64,000 bases of DNA, from positions 61,547 through 125,546 of the forward strand of contig CAZSRX010000003.1 of assembly GCA_964609675.1 (NCBI GenBank), read 5' to 3'. The first letter of the stretch is position 1. Each line of letters opens with the position of its first letter. This document shows, piece by piece, positions 54,722 to 63,744 of the stretch. Source of the stretch: CAZSRX01 sp964609675 [NCBI: uncultured Bacteroidota bacterium]. GTDB taxonomy: Bacteria; CLD3; SB21. A program made the translations under genes and the position numbers. Below the pieces are notes generated by a model. The model was not told the DNA's origin and did not search any database. It saw only the letters and a list, made by a program, of their open reading frames with translations.

Positions 54722-57700
54722 ATGTCCAGATCATGGGTACTCCGTTTATGTTCTGCCGCCGTAACAGTCTTATTTGTGGCCGCTGTTGTTCTATTCAGAT
54801 ATGAAATACTCCAGGGAAGCGCCGACCGGTACAGCGACAACGAAGTCGTCCAGCAGGCGTCAAATGAATTGCAGGTGGTTTCCGCCACACCGTCCGGTAT
54901 GGTGCAAAGCTCGGATCAGTTTTATGCCATTACGGTTATCTTCAATCAGCCGATGGTGCCGCTGCAGGCTTTACCGGAGGGAGACGGTACGGGGCCGTTG
55001 GTCATCGAGCCGGCCATGCCGGGTAAATACCGCTGGTTGGGCAGCCATACGCTTACTTTCACGCCGTCGAAAACCTTGCCGATGGCCTCGCGGTTTGTGG
55101 TTACCGTCCCTTCCGGGCTCAAGAGTCTATCCGGGCAAACGCTGAAGACGCCTTATCAATGGGCTTTTGAAACGCCGCGGCCGAAATTGCTCAAGACAAC
55201 GCTTGAGGAGAACGCACGCGTCGCCCTGACGCCGGCGTTTTATCTGGTTTTTAATCAGACGGTATCCCTATCCAGCGTTCAGCAGAAAGTCACGCTGATT
55301 AACACCCTGTCGGGAAATAAAGTGCCGCTGAATATCAGCCTGGCAGACACCAATGATATCAAACAATATATTTCGCAGTACAGTTATTATTATGATGATA
55401 ATGAATACCTTGCCAAATCCCAACTGGTGAGCAAAGTGATCAAGATTAAACCAGCCATGAAACTGCCCATGGAAACGTCCTATGTACTCGAAATCGGACG
55501 CGATATCCGCGGCACCGAAGGTAACCTGGGCTCGGAGGAGTACAAATCTATTCCGTTTGCCACCTACGCGGCTTTGCAGATAACCGAAGTCACGGAGCCG
55601 GAGTATGCGACCAGTTATTTTACAATACGTTTTAGTAACCGCGTGGACGCTTCGGTTTTAGAAGAACATTTGAGCGTGACGCCTAAAGCCGAACTGCGAT
55701 CGGCCTACAATTCTTACTGGGATGAAAACAATACGATTCATATCAGTTTTGATTTTAAGCCGCGGACCCGCTACCGGCTCAAAATCAGCAAAAACCTGAC
55801 AGATGAGTACGGCAACGAACTCGGTTCGGATTATGTCAAAGAATTTATGACGGGTGATTATGCGGCTTCTGTCAGCTTTAACAGCGGCAGCCATGTGATC
55901 GAATCCTATCTGGGGCATAATTTCTTTGTTTACGCCATAAACCCGATGCATGTGGATTTGAAAATGGCGTTGCTGAATCAGCAAGAACTTATTAATCTAT
56001 CCAATCAGGATTATTTCTATACGGACCAACTGGATTTCAACGGTTGGGATTTTTCCTGGAGCGGCATACCGCCCACAACACCGAACCAGCCCCAGCGGAT
56101 ACCGGTGGATTGCGATAAGGTGCTTGGCAACGCGAAAAGCGGCGTGGTGCTGATCGAAATGAAACACGAGCCCTGGCATTCACCGCAACGCGCACTCGTC
56201 CAGATAACCGATATCAGCATCACGGCCAAATTCTCCAAGCTTCAGAACCTGATCAGTGTTACGTCGCTGCGGGATGCCGCCCCTGTGGCTCAGGCGATGC
56301 TCGAAATACGCGATAATACCGGCCAGGTTAAATGGAGCGGTCTAACCGATGAGCAGGGTTTTGCGAAAACGCCCGGATGGGGCGCTTTGGGACTGATTCC
56401 CAGCAGTGAGTGGCAGGAACCAATCCTGTGGGTGTTTGCGCAGAAAGGGGATCAGGTTGCCTTTGCCAATTCCAATAATACCATCGAATTATATAGCTTT
56501 AATGTACCCTACAGTTGGGCCGTGCAAAAAGAAGATGTGACGCATGGTTCCCTTTTTACGAATCAGGGCATCTACCGGCCGGGCGATGAAGTTAAAATCA
56601 AAGGCATTTTCCGGCAGATTACCAATGACCAGCTTACGCTGACACCGCGGAAGAATATTCGTATCATTATCCGCAATCCGGACTATGAGGAAATCCTGAA
56701 TCAAGAATATCTGACCAACGCCTATGGTGCGATAGATTTTACTCACAACATAGACGCGAATGCCCGGCTGGGCTACTATTCCGTCAGTGCGGAAGCCGAT
56801 GGCCGTTCGGTGACTTCCGTCAGCTTCCAGGTGCAGGAATTCAAGCCGGTGGAAATGGAAGTGACCATTCATCCGAATAAAAAAAGCTATGTCTGGGGTG
56901 AGAAGCTAAACGCCGTGCTGGACGGACATTATTTATTCGGGGCACCCCTGGGAAATGAATCCATCCATTATTCCCTATCCAGAAGCCCGTCGTATTTTTC
57001 GCCTCCCGGCTATGACGAATATTATTTCGGTACCCAGGCGGAGGATGGTTATTATTCTTCTTACCGGTACGGCGGCTATTCATCGACACTGCTCAGCAAA
57101 TCCGATAAATTGGATGATCGGGGTCTGCTGGAAATCCAGTGGCCGTTGAAATCCGACGGCCATGCCCAAACGGCGATGCTGACGATTGAAGGCACTGTTC
57201 GTGACAAGAACCGGCAGGAAGTCAGCGGGCGTAAAAATATTATCGTTCATGCCGGGCAGTTTTACATCGGACTCCGGCCTTCCACGACGTTTCATACTAT
57301 GGGCGAACCGTTAAATCTGGATCTGATTACCGTGAGTCCCGACGGCGAGAAAATTGGCGACAAGCCGGTCAAACTGGAACTCATCCGCCGTGAGTGGATT
57401 TCGGTGCGCCAGAAGACCAGTGAGGGCTTCTATGAGTGGAGTTCACGGATCCGGGATACGGTGGAATCCAAGCAGACGGTAATGACGGGCGCCGAAACAA
57501 GTTCTCTGGCGCTCCATCCGAAATCCACCGGCTATTACATCATCAAAGCTCAGGCGCAGGATAAATATGAGAATATTATCGAAAGCAGTTGTTATATATA
57601 TGTCACCGGCAGCGCCTATGCGAGTTGGTGGATGTATAATGACGACCGGATTGATCTGGTGCCGAATAAGAAAAATTACGCCGTCGGCGACAAAGCGAAG

Positions 57701-60445
57701 ATCCTGGTCAAATCACCGTGGGAGCGCACCAAAGCGCTGATAACCATCGAGCGCGACGGAATACTTTTTCACAGGACGGAATTTTTCAGCGGCAATGCCT
57801 CGGTGATCACGATTCCCATTATTCAGGACTTTGTTCCGAATATTTTTGTTTCGGTTATACTAATGAAGGGGCGCACCGCCTTGCCCAAACAGAACGAGTC
57901 TGAAGATCTCGGTAAACCCGCGTTCAAAATCGGCTATACGCAACTCCTGGTCAATCCGGACGACAACCGGCTCCAGGTGACGGTGAAGCCGAACAAAACC
58001 AAATTTGCGCCGAAGGAATGGGTGGACGTGGACATCAGCGTTAGGGATAAATCCGGCAAGGGCAAATTGTCAGAAGTAACCCTGTACGTCGAAGATATCG
58101 GCGTGCTGAACCTGGTGAGTTATAAAACGCCGGATCCGTTTGACGCGTTCTATCAGCCGCGCTCGCTTTCGGTACGGACGTATGAAGCGCGCAAATACGT
58201 ATTGGACCAGATTTTCATGAAAGAAGTTTCCGACCTCAAGGGCGACGTCGGCGGGGGCGGGGGCGAGGAGTTTTTCCCCGCCATCGCTATCCGCAAGGAC
58301 TTTAAGGCCTGTGTGTACTGGAATCCGTCGCTGATGACCGATGCCAACGGCAAAGTCAGGGCGCGCTTCCAGTTGCCGGACAACCTGACCGCTTTCCGTA
58401 TCATTGCGGTGGCGCATAACGCGGAATCGAAGTTCGGCAGCGCCGACAAAGATATTACCGTAAGTAAACAGTTGATGCTGCGTCCCGCTCTGCCGCGCTT
58501 TGCCCGCGTGGGCGACGCCCTAGACGCCGGCGTGATAGTGCATAATTATTCCGATGATAAGGGCCTGGTTAAGCTGACCGCCGATATGCAGGGCGTGACG
58601 GTAAACGATTCGACGCTCAGGAGTTTTACCCTCAAAGAAGGCGAGTCGAAAGAAGTGCGGTTTAAGTTCAAAATCACCGAATCGCGCACCGGTATTTTCA
58701 CGTTCAAGGCGATGATGAATTCGTACACCGATGGCGTAGAAGTCTCGATGCCGCTTAAAGTGCCGACGTTCACGGAAACTGTGGCGCTCTACGGCAGCGA
58801 TACCGTAAACCATAAAGAAGAAGTGATTGTCCCGAGCGCCTTGTACGCCGGCTACGGCGGTCTGGAAGTAAAGACCGCTTCAACCGCCCTGGTGGACCTT
58901 GACGGCAGCGTGAGATATTTATTTGAGTATCCCTACGGCTGTCTGGAGCAGAAGACCTCGCGCGCGTTGCCCATCATTCTCTTTGCCGATGTCGTAAAAG
59001 CGTTTAACCTGCCGGCTTTCCGCAAGGACGCGCCGTTCTATGAGCGTATCCAGCTGGCGGGAGGCCCGGCGAAATCCATGGATGAGGTCGTACAGGATTA
59101 TCTGGATGAGATTCCCAAATACCAGCTCTACAACGGCGGTTTCGGCTACTGGATCGGCGGCGACGTGGAGTCTCCTTATGTCTCCACGTTTGCCATGCTG
59201 GCGATGACCAAAGCTAAACAAAACAATTATACCATCAATCAATCCTGTTATGATAAGGGTATTACCTATTTAAAGGCGCTCGTGCGCCACCCGGTGGATC
59301 AGCCGTACGGCCTGTATTATTCGCATATCACCTATGCCATGGCGCTGTACGTGCTGGCCGAAAATAATTATTATGACGCGCCGACCGCCGAACTGCTGTT
59401 TCAGCGCAAGGACGAAATGCCTCTTTTCGCGCGGGCGCTACTGCTGAAAGCCGTACATATCGGTCGCGGCCATACTTATATCAAAGAGGAACTCAAACGC
59501 GGCCTCATGAATGCCATCAAAATGGACCCCACCACGGCGCATTTTGAGGAAGCCTCCCTGCCCGGTCTCGAATGGACGTATCATTCCAACACCCGCACCA
59601 CGGCCGCGATCCTGGAGGCCTTCCTGACTGTGGACGGCACTAATGTGCCCTGGGCGGAAAAAGCCGTTCGCTACCTTCTGAAAGAAAGAAAAATTGGCCG
59701 CTGGCGCACCACCCATGAAAACCTCTTTGTATTTTGGGCGCTGAGCAGCTATTTCTCCGCTTTTGAAAAAACCGTTCCGAATTTTTCCTCGCAGGTGCTG
59801 GTAGACGGCCGTTCGGTGCTGAACGAATTTTACCGGGGCCGCACCACGAAGACCGCATCCGCGCTGGTTTCCTTCCAGCAGTTACGCCGCGAAACCGCGC
59901 TGCCGGTTGATTTCGTCATGTCCGGCGAAGGTCGCTACTACTATACCGTGCGCATGACCTATGCCCCAAAACACACCGTCCAGATTGCGGCCAGGGACGA
60001 AGGAATAAAAATCACCAAAGTGTATGAAGACATGAAAGGCAATCCGGTAACTCAGGGAAAATTCACGGCCGGAGAAATGTATAAAGTCAAACTCACGGTA
60101 AGCGTGCCGCACGATCGCTATTTTATTGTTGTGGACGATCCCTTGCCGGCGGGCTTTGAGGCGGTCAATGTTAATCTGGCCACTACCGCTAAAGATAACA
60201 GCAGTGAAAATACAAGCAACTCGGCGCGCTGGTGGTGGAACTTCGGCGGATTTAATAAATCGGAAATGCGGGATGACCGGGTCGTCGTTTTTGCCGATCG
60301 GCTGCCTTCCGGTACTCATGCGTTCACGTATCGGGTACGCGCAACCACCTACGGAACCTTTGAACTGCCGCCCACCAAGGCGGAAGAAATGTATGCACCG
60401 GAAGTGTTTGGCAATACGACAAATCAGACGGTTGTGGTACAATAA
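54722..60445 (+). CDS. Bacterial alpha-2-macroglobulin with thioester motif
   Basis: A 1907-residue envelope protein that traps proteases. A single N-terminal hydrophobic helix (VTVLFVAAVVLF) anchors or exports it; there is no lipobox. MG-type domains fill the first 1300 residues, with the bait region probably around 1150-1230. The glycine-rich GGGGGEEFFPAIAIRKDFKACVYW marks the start of the MG7-10 part. The thioester motif YGCLEQ is intact (Cys1407-Gln1410), so it should bind target proteases covalently. The TED helices follow (GFGYWIGGDVESPYVSTFAMLAM). No penicillin-binding protein 1C gene, the frequent partner, is adjacent. It is the largest gene in the window. Confidence 0.93.
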   Translation: MSRSWVLRLCSAAVTVLFVAAVVLFRYEILQGSADRYSDNEVVQQASNELQVVSATPSGMVQSSDQFYAITVIFNQPMVPLQALPEGDGTGPLVIEPAMPGKYRWLGSHTLTFTPSKTLPMASRFVVTVPSGLKSLSGQTLKTPYQWAFETPRPKLLKTTLEENARVALTPAFYLVFNQTVSLSSVQQKVTLINTLSGNKVPLNISLADTNDIKQYISQYSYYYDDNEYLAKSQLVSKVIKIKPAMKLPMETSYVLEIGRDIRGTEGNLGSEEYKSIPFATYAALQITEVTEPEYATSYFTIRFSNRVDASVLEEHLSVTPKAELRSAYNSYWDENNTIHISFDFKPRTRYRLKISKNLTDEYGNELGSDYVKEFMTGDYAASVSFNSGSHVIESYLGHNFFVYAINPMHVDLKMALLNQQELINLSNQDYFYTDQLDFNGWDFSWSGIPPTTPNQPQRIPVDCDKVLGNAKSGVVLIEMKHEPWHSPQRALVQITDISITAKFSKLQNLISVTSLRDAAPVAQAMLEIRDNTGQVKWSGLTDEQGFAKTPGWGALGLIPSSEWQEPILWVFAQKGDQVAFANSNNTIELYSFNVPYSWAVQKEDVTHGSLFTNQGIYRPGDEVKIKGIFRQITNDQLTLTPRKNIRIIIRNPDYEEILNQEYLTNAYGAIDFTHNIDANARLGYYSVSAEADGRSVTSVSFQVQEFKPVEMEVTIHPNKKSYVWGEKLNAVLDGHYLFGAPLGNESIHYSLSRSPSYFSPPGYDEYYFGTQAEDGYYSSYRYGGYSSTLLSKSDKLDDRGLLEIQWPLKSDGHAQTAMLTIEGTVRDKNRQEVSGRKNIIVHAGQFYIGLRPSTTFHTMGEPLNLDLITVSPDGEKIGDKPVKLELIRREWISVRQKTSEGFYEWSSRIRDTVESKQTVMTGAETSSLALHPKSTGYYIIKAQAQDKYENIIESSCYIYVTGSAYASWWMYNDDRIDLVPNKKNYAVGDKAKILVKSPWERTKALITIERDGILFHRTEFFSGNASVITIPIIQDFVPNIFVSVILMKGRTALPKQNESEDLGKPAFKIGYTQLLVNPDDNRLQVTVKPNKTKFAPKEWVDVDISVRDKSGKGKLSEVTLYVEDIGVLNLVSYKTPDPFDAFYQPRSLSVRTYEARKYVLDQIFMKEVSDLKGDVGGGGGEEFFPAIAIRKDFKACVYWNPSLMTDANGKVRARFQLPDNLTAFRIIAVAHNAESKFGSADKDITVSKQLMLRPALPRFARVGDALDAGVIVHNYSDDKGLVKLTADMQGVTVNDSTLRSFTLKEGESKEVRFKFKITESRTGIFTFKAMMNSYTDGVEVSMPLKVPTFTETVALYGSDTVNHKEEVIVPSALYAGYGGLEVKTASTALVDLDGSVRYLFEYPYGCLEQKTSRALPIILFADVVKAFNLPAFRKDAPFYERIQLAGGPAKSMDEVVQDYLDEIPKYQLYNGGFGYWIGGDVESPYVSTFAMLAMTKAKQNNYTINQSCYDKGITYLKALVRHPVDQPYGLYYSHITYAMALYVLAENNYYDAPTAELLFQRKDEMPLFARALLLKAVHIGRGHTYIKEELKRGLMNAIKMDPTTAHFEEASLPGLEWTYHSNTRTTAAILEAFLTVDGTNVPWAEKAVRYLLKERKIGRWRTTHENLFVFWALSSYFSAFEKTVPNFSSQVLVDGRSVLNEFYRGRTTKTASALVSFQQLRRETALPVDFVMSGEGRYYYTVRMTYAPKHTVQIAARDEGIKITKVYEDMKGNPVTQGKFTAGEMYKVKLTVSVPHDRYFIVVDDPLPAGFEAVNVNLATTAKDNSSENTSNSARWWWNFGGFNKSEMRDDRVVVFADRLPSGTHAFTYRVRATTYGTFELPPTKAEEMYAPEVFGNTTNQTVVVQ

Positions 60446-60480
60446 GAAACATGCGATAATTTGTGTAACAGAGCTTCACC

Positions 60481-61509
60481 ATGAAATATTTAAAAATTTA
60501 TCTTTGTATCGTGCTTACGCTGCTGGTTTCCAGCGCCTTCATAAACGCGCAGACTAACCCGCAGGATTCCGCAGCGCGGGTGGCGATCTATCGTCATGCT
60601 CATGGTGATAGCTGGACCAATAATACCAACTGGCTTACAGGACCCGTGGATACATGGTACGGCGTAACGGTTTCCTCTCAGCGGGTGGTCGGTCTGGATT
60701 TGAGTTCCGATACCCTCAGCGGCATCCTCCACGATTCCGTTAGTCTGCTCACGGCTCTGAACACGCTGATCCTCAAAAATAACCAGCTTTCCGGAGTTCT
60801 TCCGGATAATCCGCTGTTATCGTTTCAGGCTCCGTCCGTTATAACTGTGATGCGCACCCAGATATCCGGCGACAGTCTCTACCTGGTTTCCGTAGCCGAT
60901 CAGACCGGAACGTCGGTAATCACCGTTACCGCGGGCGACGGATTTTCATCGGTCACGGATTCCTTCAGGGTAACGGTTCATCCCGATGCCCAGCCGCCGG
61001 TCATCAGCGATGTGCAGACGCCGGATACGGTGAATCAGGCGGTCGCGCTACCGGTCTCCTGTGTGGTTAACGACAATCTTCTTGTGCAACGCGTCGTACT
61101 GCATTACCGCGCGGGTGCCGGCCCGGAAGATACCGTGGCCATGACGCTGAATGCCGGTCGCTATGCGGCCTCGGTACCGGCGGCGCGCGTCACGGCTTTT
61201 AAAATCTTTTACAGCGACGTCGATCCGGTGGAACAATATATCTGCGAACACCATCAATCGAAGCCGGCACGCTTTGCGCTCCGGCAGAATTATCCTAATC
61301 CGTTTAATCCCGGAACGCACCTGCGCTTTGAACTTCCCGTTGACGCGAAAGTTACCGGAATCATTTACAACGCACTCGGTCAGGAAATCATTACCTTGAT
61401 GCATCAGAAATACTTTACCGCAGGCGTTCATGAATTATTCTGGAACGGAAAGGATCGCAACAACCGTACGGTTGCCTCCGATATTTACATTTACCGGATT
61501 AACGTATAG
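60481..61509 (+). CDS. Secreted LRR-like protein with T9SS-type sorting domain, possibly truncated by TAG
   Basis: A 342-residue protein: signal peptide (residues 1-23), a short leucine-rich-repeat-like stretch (VVGLDLSSDTLSGIL, LNTLILKNNQLSGVLPDN), an Ig-like stretch (about residues 130-240), and a C-terminal domain RFALRQNYPNPFNPGTHLRFELP, as used for type IX secretion sorting. The LRR runs abruptly into the Ig part (NPLLSFQAPS), which suggests an internal deletion. The stop at 61507-61509 is a TAG; the next 17 codons in frame read AATGKVWNQTVKMTLLK and then end at 61563. That is exactly how such domains normally finish. A C-to-T change of CAG would explain it. Confidence 0.75.
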   Translation: MKYLKIYLCIVLTLLVSSAFINAQTNPQDSAARVAIYRHAHGDSWTNNTNWLTGPVDTWYGVTVSSQRVVGLDLSSDTLSGILHDSVSLLTALNTLILKNNQLSGVLPDNPLLSFQAPSVITVMRTQISGDSLYLVSVADQTGTSVITVTAGDGFSSVTDSFRVTVHPDAQPPVISDVQTPDTVNQAVALPVSCVVNDNLLVQRVVLHYRAGAGPEDTVAMTLNAGRYAASVPAARVTAFKIFYSDVDPVEQYICEHHQSKPARFALRQNYPNPFNPGTHLRFELPVDAKVTGIIYNALGQEIITLMHQKYFTAGVHELFWNGKDRNNRTVASDIYIYRINV

Positions 61510-61563
61510 GCCGCTACCGGCAAAGTGTGGAATCAAACGGTCAAAATGACTTTACTAAAATAG
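61510..61563 (+). pseudogene. In-frame continuation of the sorting domain after TAG
   Basis: Seventeen codons following the TAG complete the usual final strand of an NPFNP-type sorting domain and end in KMTLLK before a second TAG. They are either lost from the protein or reached by readthrough. Confidence 0.6.
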
Positions 61564-61638
61564 AGAAAACATTTGAATTTTTAAGCATTAAACTATAAAT
61601 TAAATTTCAAACAATTTATTAAATATGGAAAATCAGAT

Positions 61639-62724
61639 ATGAAACAATTCAAATGGTTTTGCTTTATGGCGCTGGTTGCGGTATGGACTTCATGCGGATC
61701 CGCTAAAAAAACCGTCGTAGAAGATCCCGGTCTCAAGGCCCTGCTGGGCGATAAAGATTACGCCATGTTATCGGCGTCGGACAAATATGAAATTGCCGAG
61801 TACTTTACACGGCGGGGCAATATGGAACGCGCGCGGGCGGTTTATGAAGACATCATTACGCAAAATCCCGGTGTCATAGGCATTAAATACAAACTGGCCC
61901 AGTTGTACCTTCAGATGGATACCGTCACCTTTCCGGTCAAAAACGATAAAGGGCATGTGGAATGGGTCGTCAAGAGCGGCAAAGAACTGGGCGAATCCGT
62001 CATCGAAGAAATTCAGCAGCAAGACCCGACCTTCCTGCCGGTTTATTCGGATTTGATGATTATCAACATGGAGCGCCAGGACACCGGTAAGGTGCGGCAG
62101 ATCTACCAGACCGCGCGGCAAATGGATCAGGGCTTCAATCAGGGCGATTACCGCGTCGGATACCTTACCATATTTGATCTGACCAACGCCAATCGCTTTC
62201 AGGAAGGACAAACCACAGTACGGAAAGCGAAAAAAATGTTTTATGAATTGTATGACGCTTATAAACAACTGGGTAACATCCAGAAAGTGCAGGGCATGGA
62301 TACGCTGGCCTATGCCTCTTATAAAAAAGCGTTTAAAATCCGAACGGAATCGGCCGACTTGTTTGACGCCTACTACGAAATGGCCGATGTGTGCTACGAA
62401 TTATACCGTAAGCGTAATGTGGAAAAGTATAAAGAAGAAGCGCTTGAGTACGCCTGCCAGAGTTTGCAGTTTTTTCCCGGCTACCAGCCGTCGGTGGCTT
62501 TGTTAAAAAGCCTGGCGGGATTAGGGACGAATGAAAACGGTAAAGGTATCGACACGACCGCGCTTAAAGCCGTAGAAGAATACTGTCGCGGTATCAAAGC
62601 AACGGGAAAAACCACCGGCGCTCTTGAGCAATCGGTCATACCCAAAAGTTTATTCGGGAGTATGATTGCGGAGTCCATGCAGAACGATTCCGAAGAAAAA
62701 TCTTCAGGCAATTATACAAAATAG
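61639..62724 (+). CDS. TPR-containing lipoprotein
   Basis: A 361-residue lipoprotein: signal LVAVWTSC with the modified Cys at residue 19. The mature part is helical, with TPR-like pairs (IAEYFTRRGNMERARAVYEDIITQNPGVIGIKYKLAQLYLQM) and further repeats toward residue 300. TPR lipoproteins often serve as scaffolds for envelope complexes. A weak promoter (TTGAAT 15 bases before TATAAA, 61573-61599) precedes it. The stop is TAG (62722-62724), and the frame stays open for 39 more codons that look like a membrane tail. Confidence 0.75.
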   Translation: MKQFKWFCFMALVAVWTSCGSAKKTVVEDPGLKALLGDKDYAMLSASDKYEIAEYFTRRGNMERARAVYEDIITQNPGVIGIKYKLAQLYLQMDTVTFPVKNDKGHVEWVVKSGKELGESVIEEIQQQDPTFLPVYSDLMIINMERQDTGKVRQIYQTARQMDQGFNQGDYRVGYLTIFDLTNANRFQEGQTTVRKAKKMFYELYDAYKQLGNIQKVQGMDTLAYASYKKAFKIRTESADLFDAYYEMADVCYELYRKRNVEKYKEEALEYACQSLQFFPGYQPSVALLKSLAGLGTNENGKGIDTTALKAVEEYCRGIKATGKTTGALEQSVIPKSLFGSMIAESMQNDSEEKSSGNYTK

Positions 62725-62844
62725 ATTGTCGGCGGTGTAACCCTGGCCGGGGTTGGCGGCGCCGTGATGGTTATGAAAGGCTGCAAATCCGCTTCCGGCT
62801 CGGCCGACTGGGGATCCCCGCCGTCCTTGCCGATGGTGCCGTGA
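62725..62844 (+). pseudogene. In-frame membrane/Pro-rich tail after TAG of the TPR gene
   Basis: Directly after the TAG the same frame reads 39 residues: a Gly-rich hydrophobic helix (IVGGVTLAGVGGAVMVMKG) and then a Ser/Pro tail ending PPSLPMVP, followed by TGA. Such a helix plus Pro-rich tail ends many FCB-group envelope proteins, often right after KW; TGG to TAG would give NYTKW here. Alternatively it is the relic of another gene fused by deletion. Confidence 0.5.
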
Positions 62845-63411
62845 GAAAATAACGCGTCGATATGAGCATGGGTCGTAGGGAAAAAAAATTGTAAATATCC
62901 GCGCAAACTGATATAGAACGGCATCAAAATATCTTTTAAAATCCGCATGCTTTGTGCGTGTGTGTTTTATGGGGTTAGGCCTCAGGAAATCGCGGTAGCG
63001 TAGCCGGAAATTGGGTTTAAAACCGCCCTCTTTGGCGGTCACTTTCTGAATCGAAACAATTTCATTGCATCGGAAGGAACAGCGGAATATTGACCGACTC
63101 CGCGCTTCCGCCCTACACGATTTTTACGAAACTAAAATTTTTAAAAAGCGTAAACGCCATATAAAAAAACAATAGTAAAACCCTTAATATAATTTCTACG
63201 TTTTTTTCAATCCATTAATAAGAGTTGCGGTTATTATACAGAAATAAATTTTTTTTTACGCACTGCCGATATTATTGTTCGCATGGCAAAAAATATTTTA
63301 TCGGCATCCTCATTAATCGTAATATTTATCATCGTCTGATTTTTTTTTTAACAGACCGGCAAACGCAGTCTGATTACTATTTCCGGATTATTCCTTATTG
63401 GAATTCTTATG
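62845..63411. other. Gene-poor region
   Basis: This stretch of about 570 bases has no supported gene on either strand. It contains one small hairpin (ACCGCC, CTCTTT, GGCGGT at 63022-63039) that on the minus strand is followed by TTTT and could be a weak terminator for leftward transcripts. Confidence 0.5.
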
Positions 63412-63570
63412 TTAGACTTTTTTTCTGAATGCAATGATGGTCATGATGCCGGTGATGCTATACTCGTGAAAGTGACCGGAAATTTCCAGGTTCTCTTGCC
63501 GAGGAACAAATCAAGCATATTTTCCATCCATGGGTTACATCCACCACGCGCCGCTGTGATATACGATGGC
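63412..63570 (-). pseudogene. Possible remnant of a methyltransferase-like gene
   Basis: On the minus strand a frame ends at TAA (63412-63414) with GHFHEYSITGIMTIIAFRKK, which is reminiscent of the last strand and tail of SAM-dependent methyltransferases. Only 32 codons upstream it meets TGA (63511-63513), while the neighbouring frame continues with NPWMENMLDLF. A single frameshift near 63510 would join them. The assignment to a family is tentative. Confidence 0.25.
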
Positions 63571-63744
63571 ATTCGCCGCACGCTGAAAACGCCTATGTTC
63601 ACGGCTCTTGATCGCTCTACGGACCGGTCAGCCAAACTGCATCATCAACCAACCGAAAAAAATGATTTTTTTCCGCGGGATATTTTTTTTCCTGACAATT
63701 TGCTTTTTAAAGGTGTTAGGCGAAGTGGTTATGTTTATCCTAAG

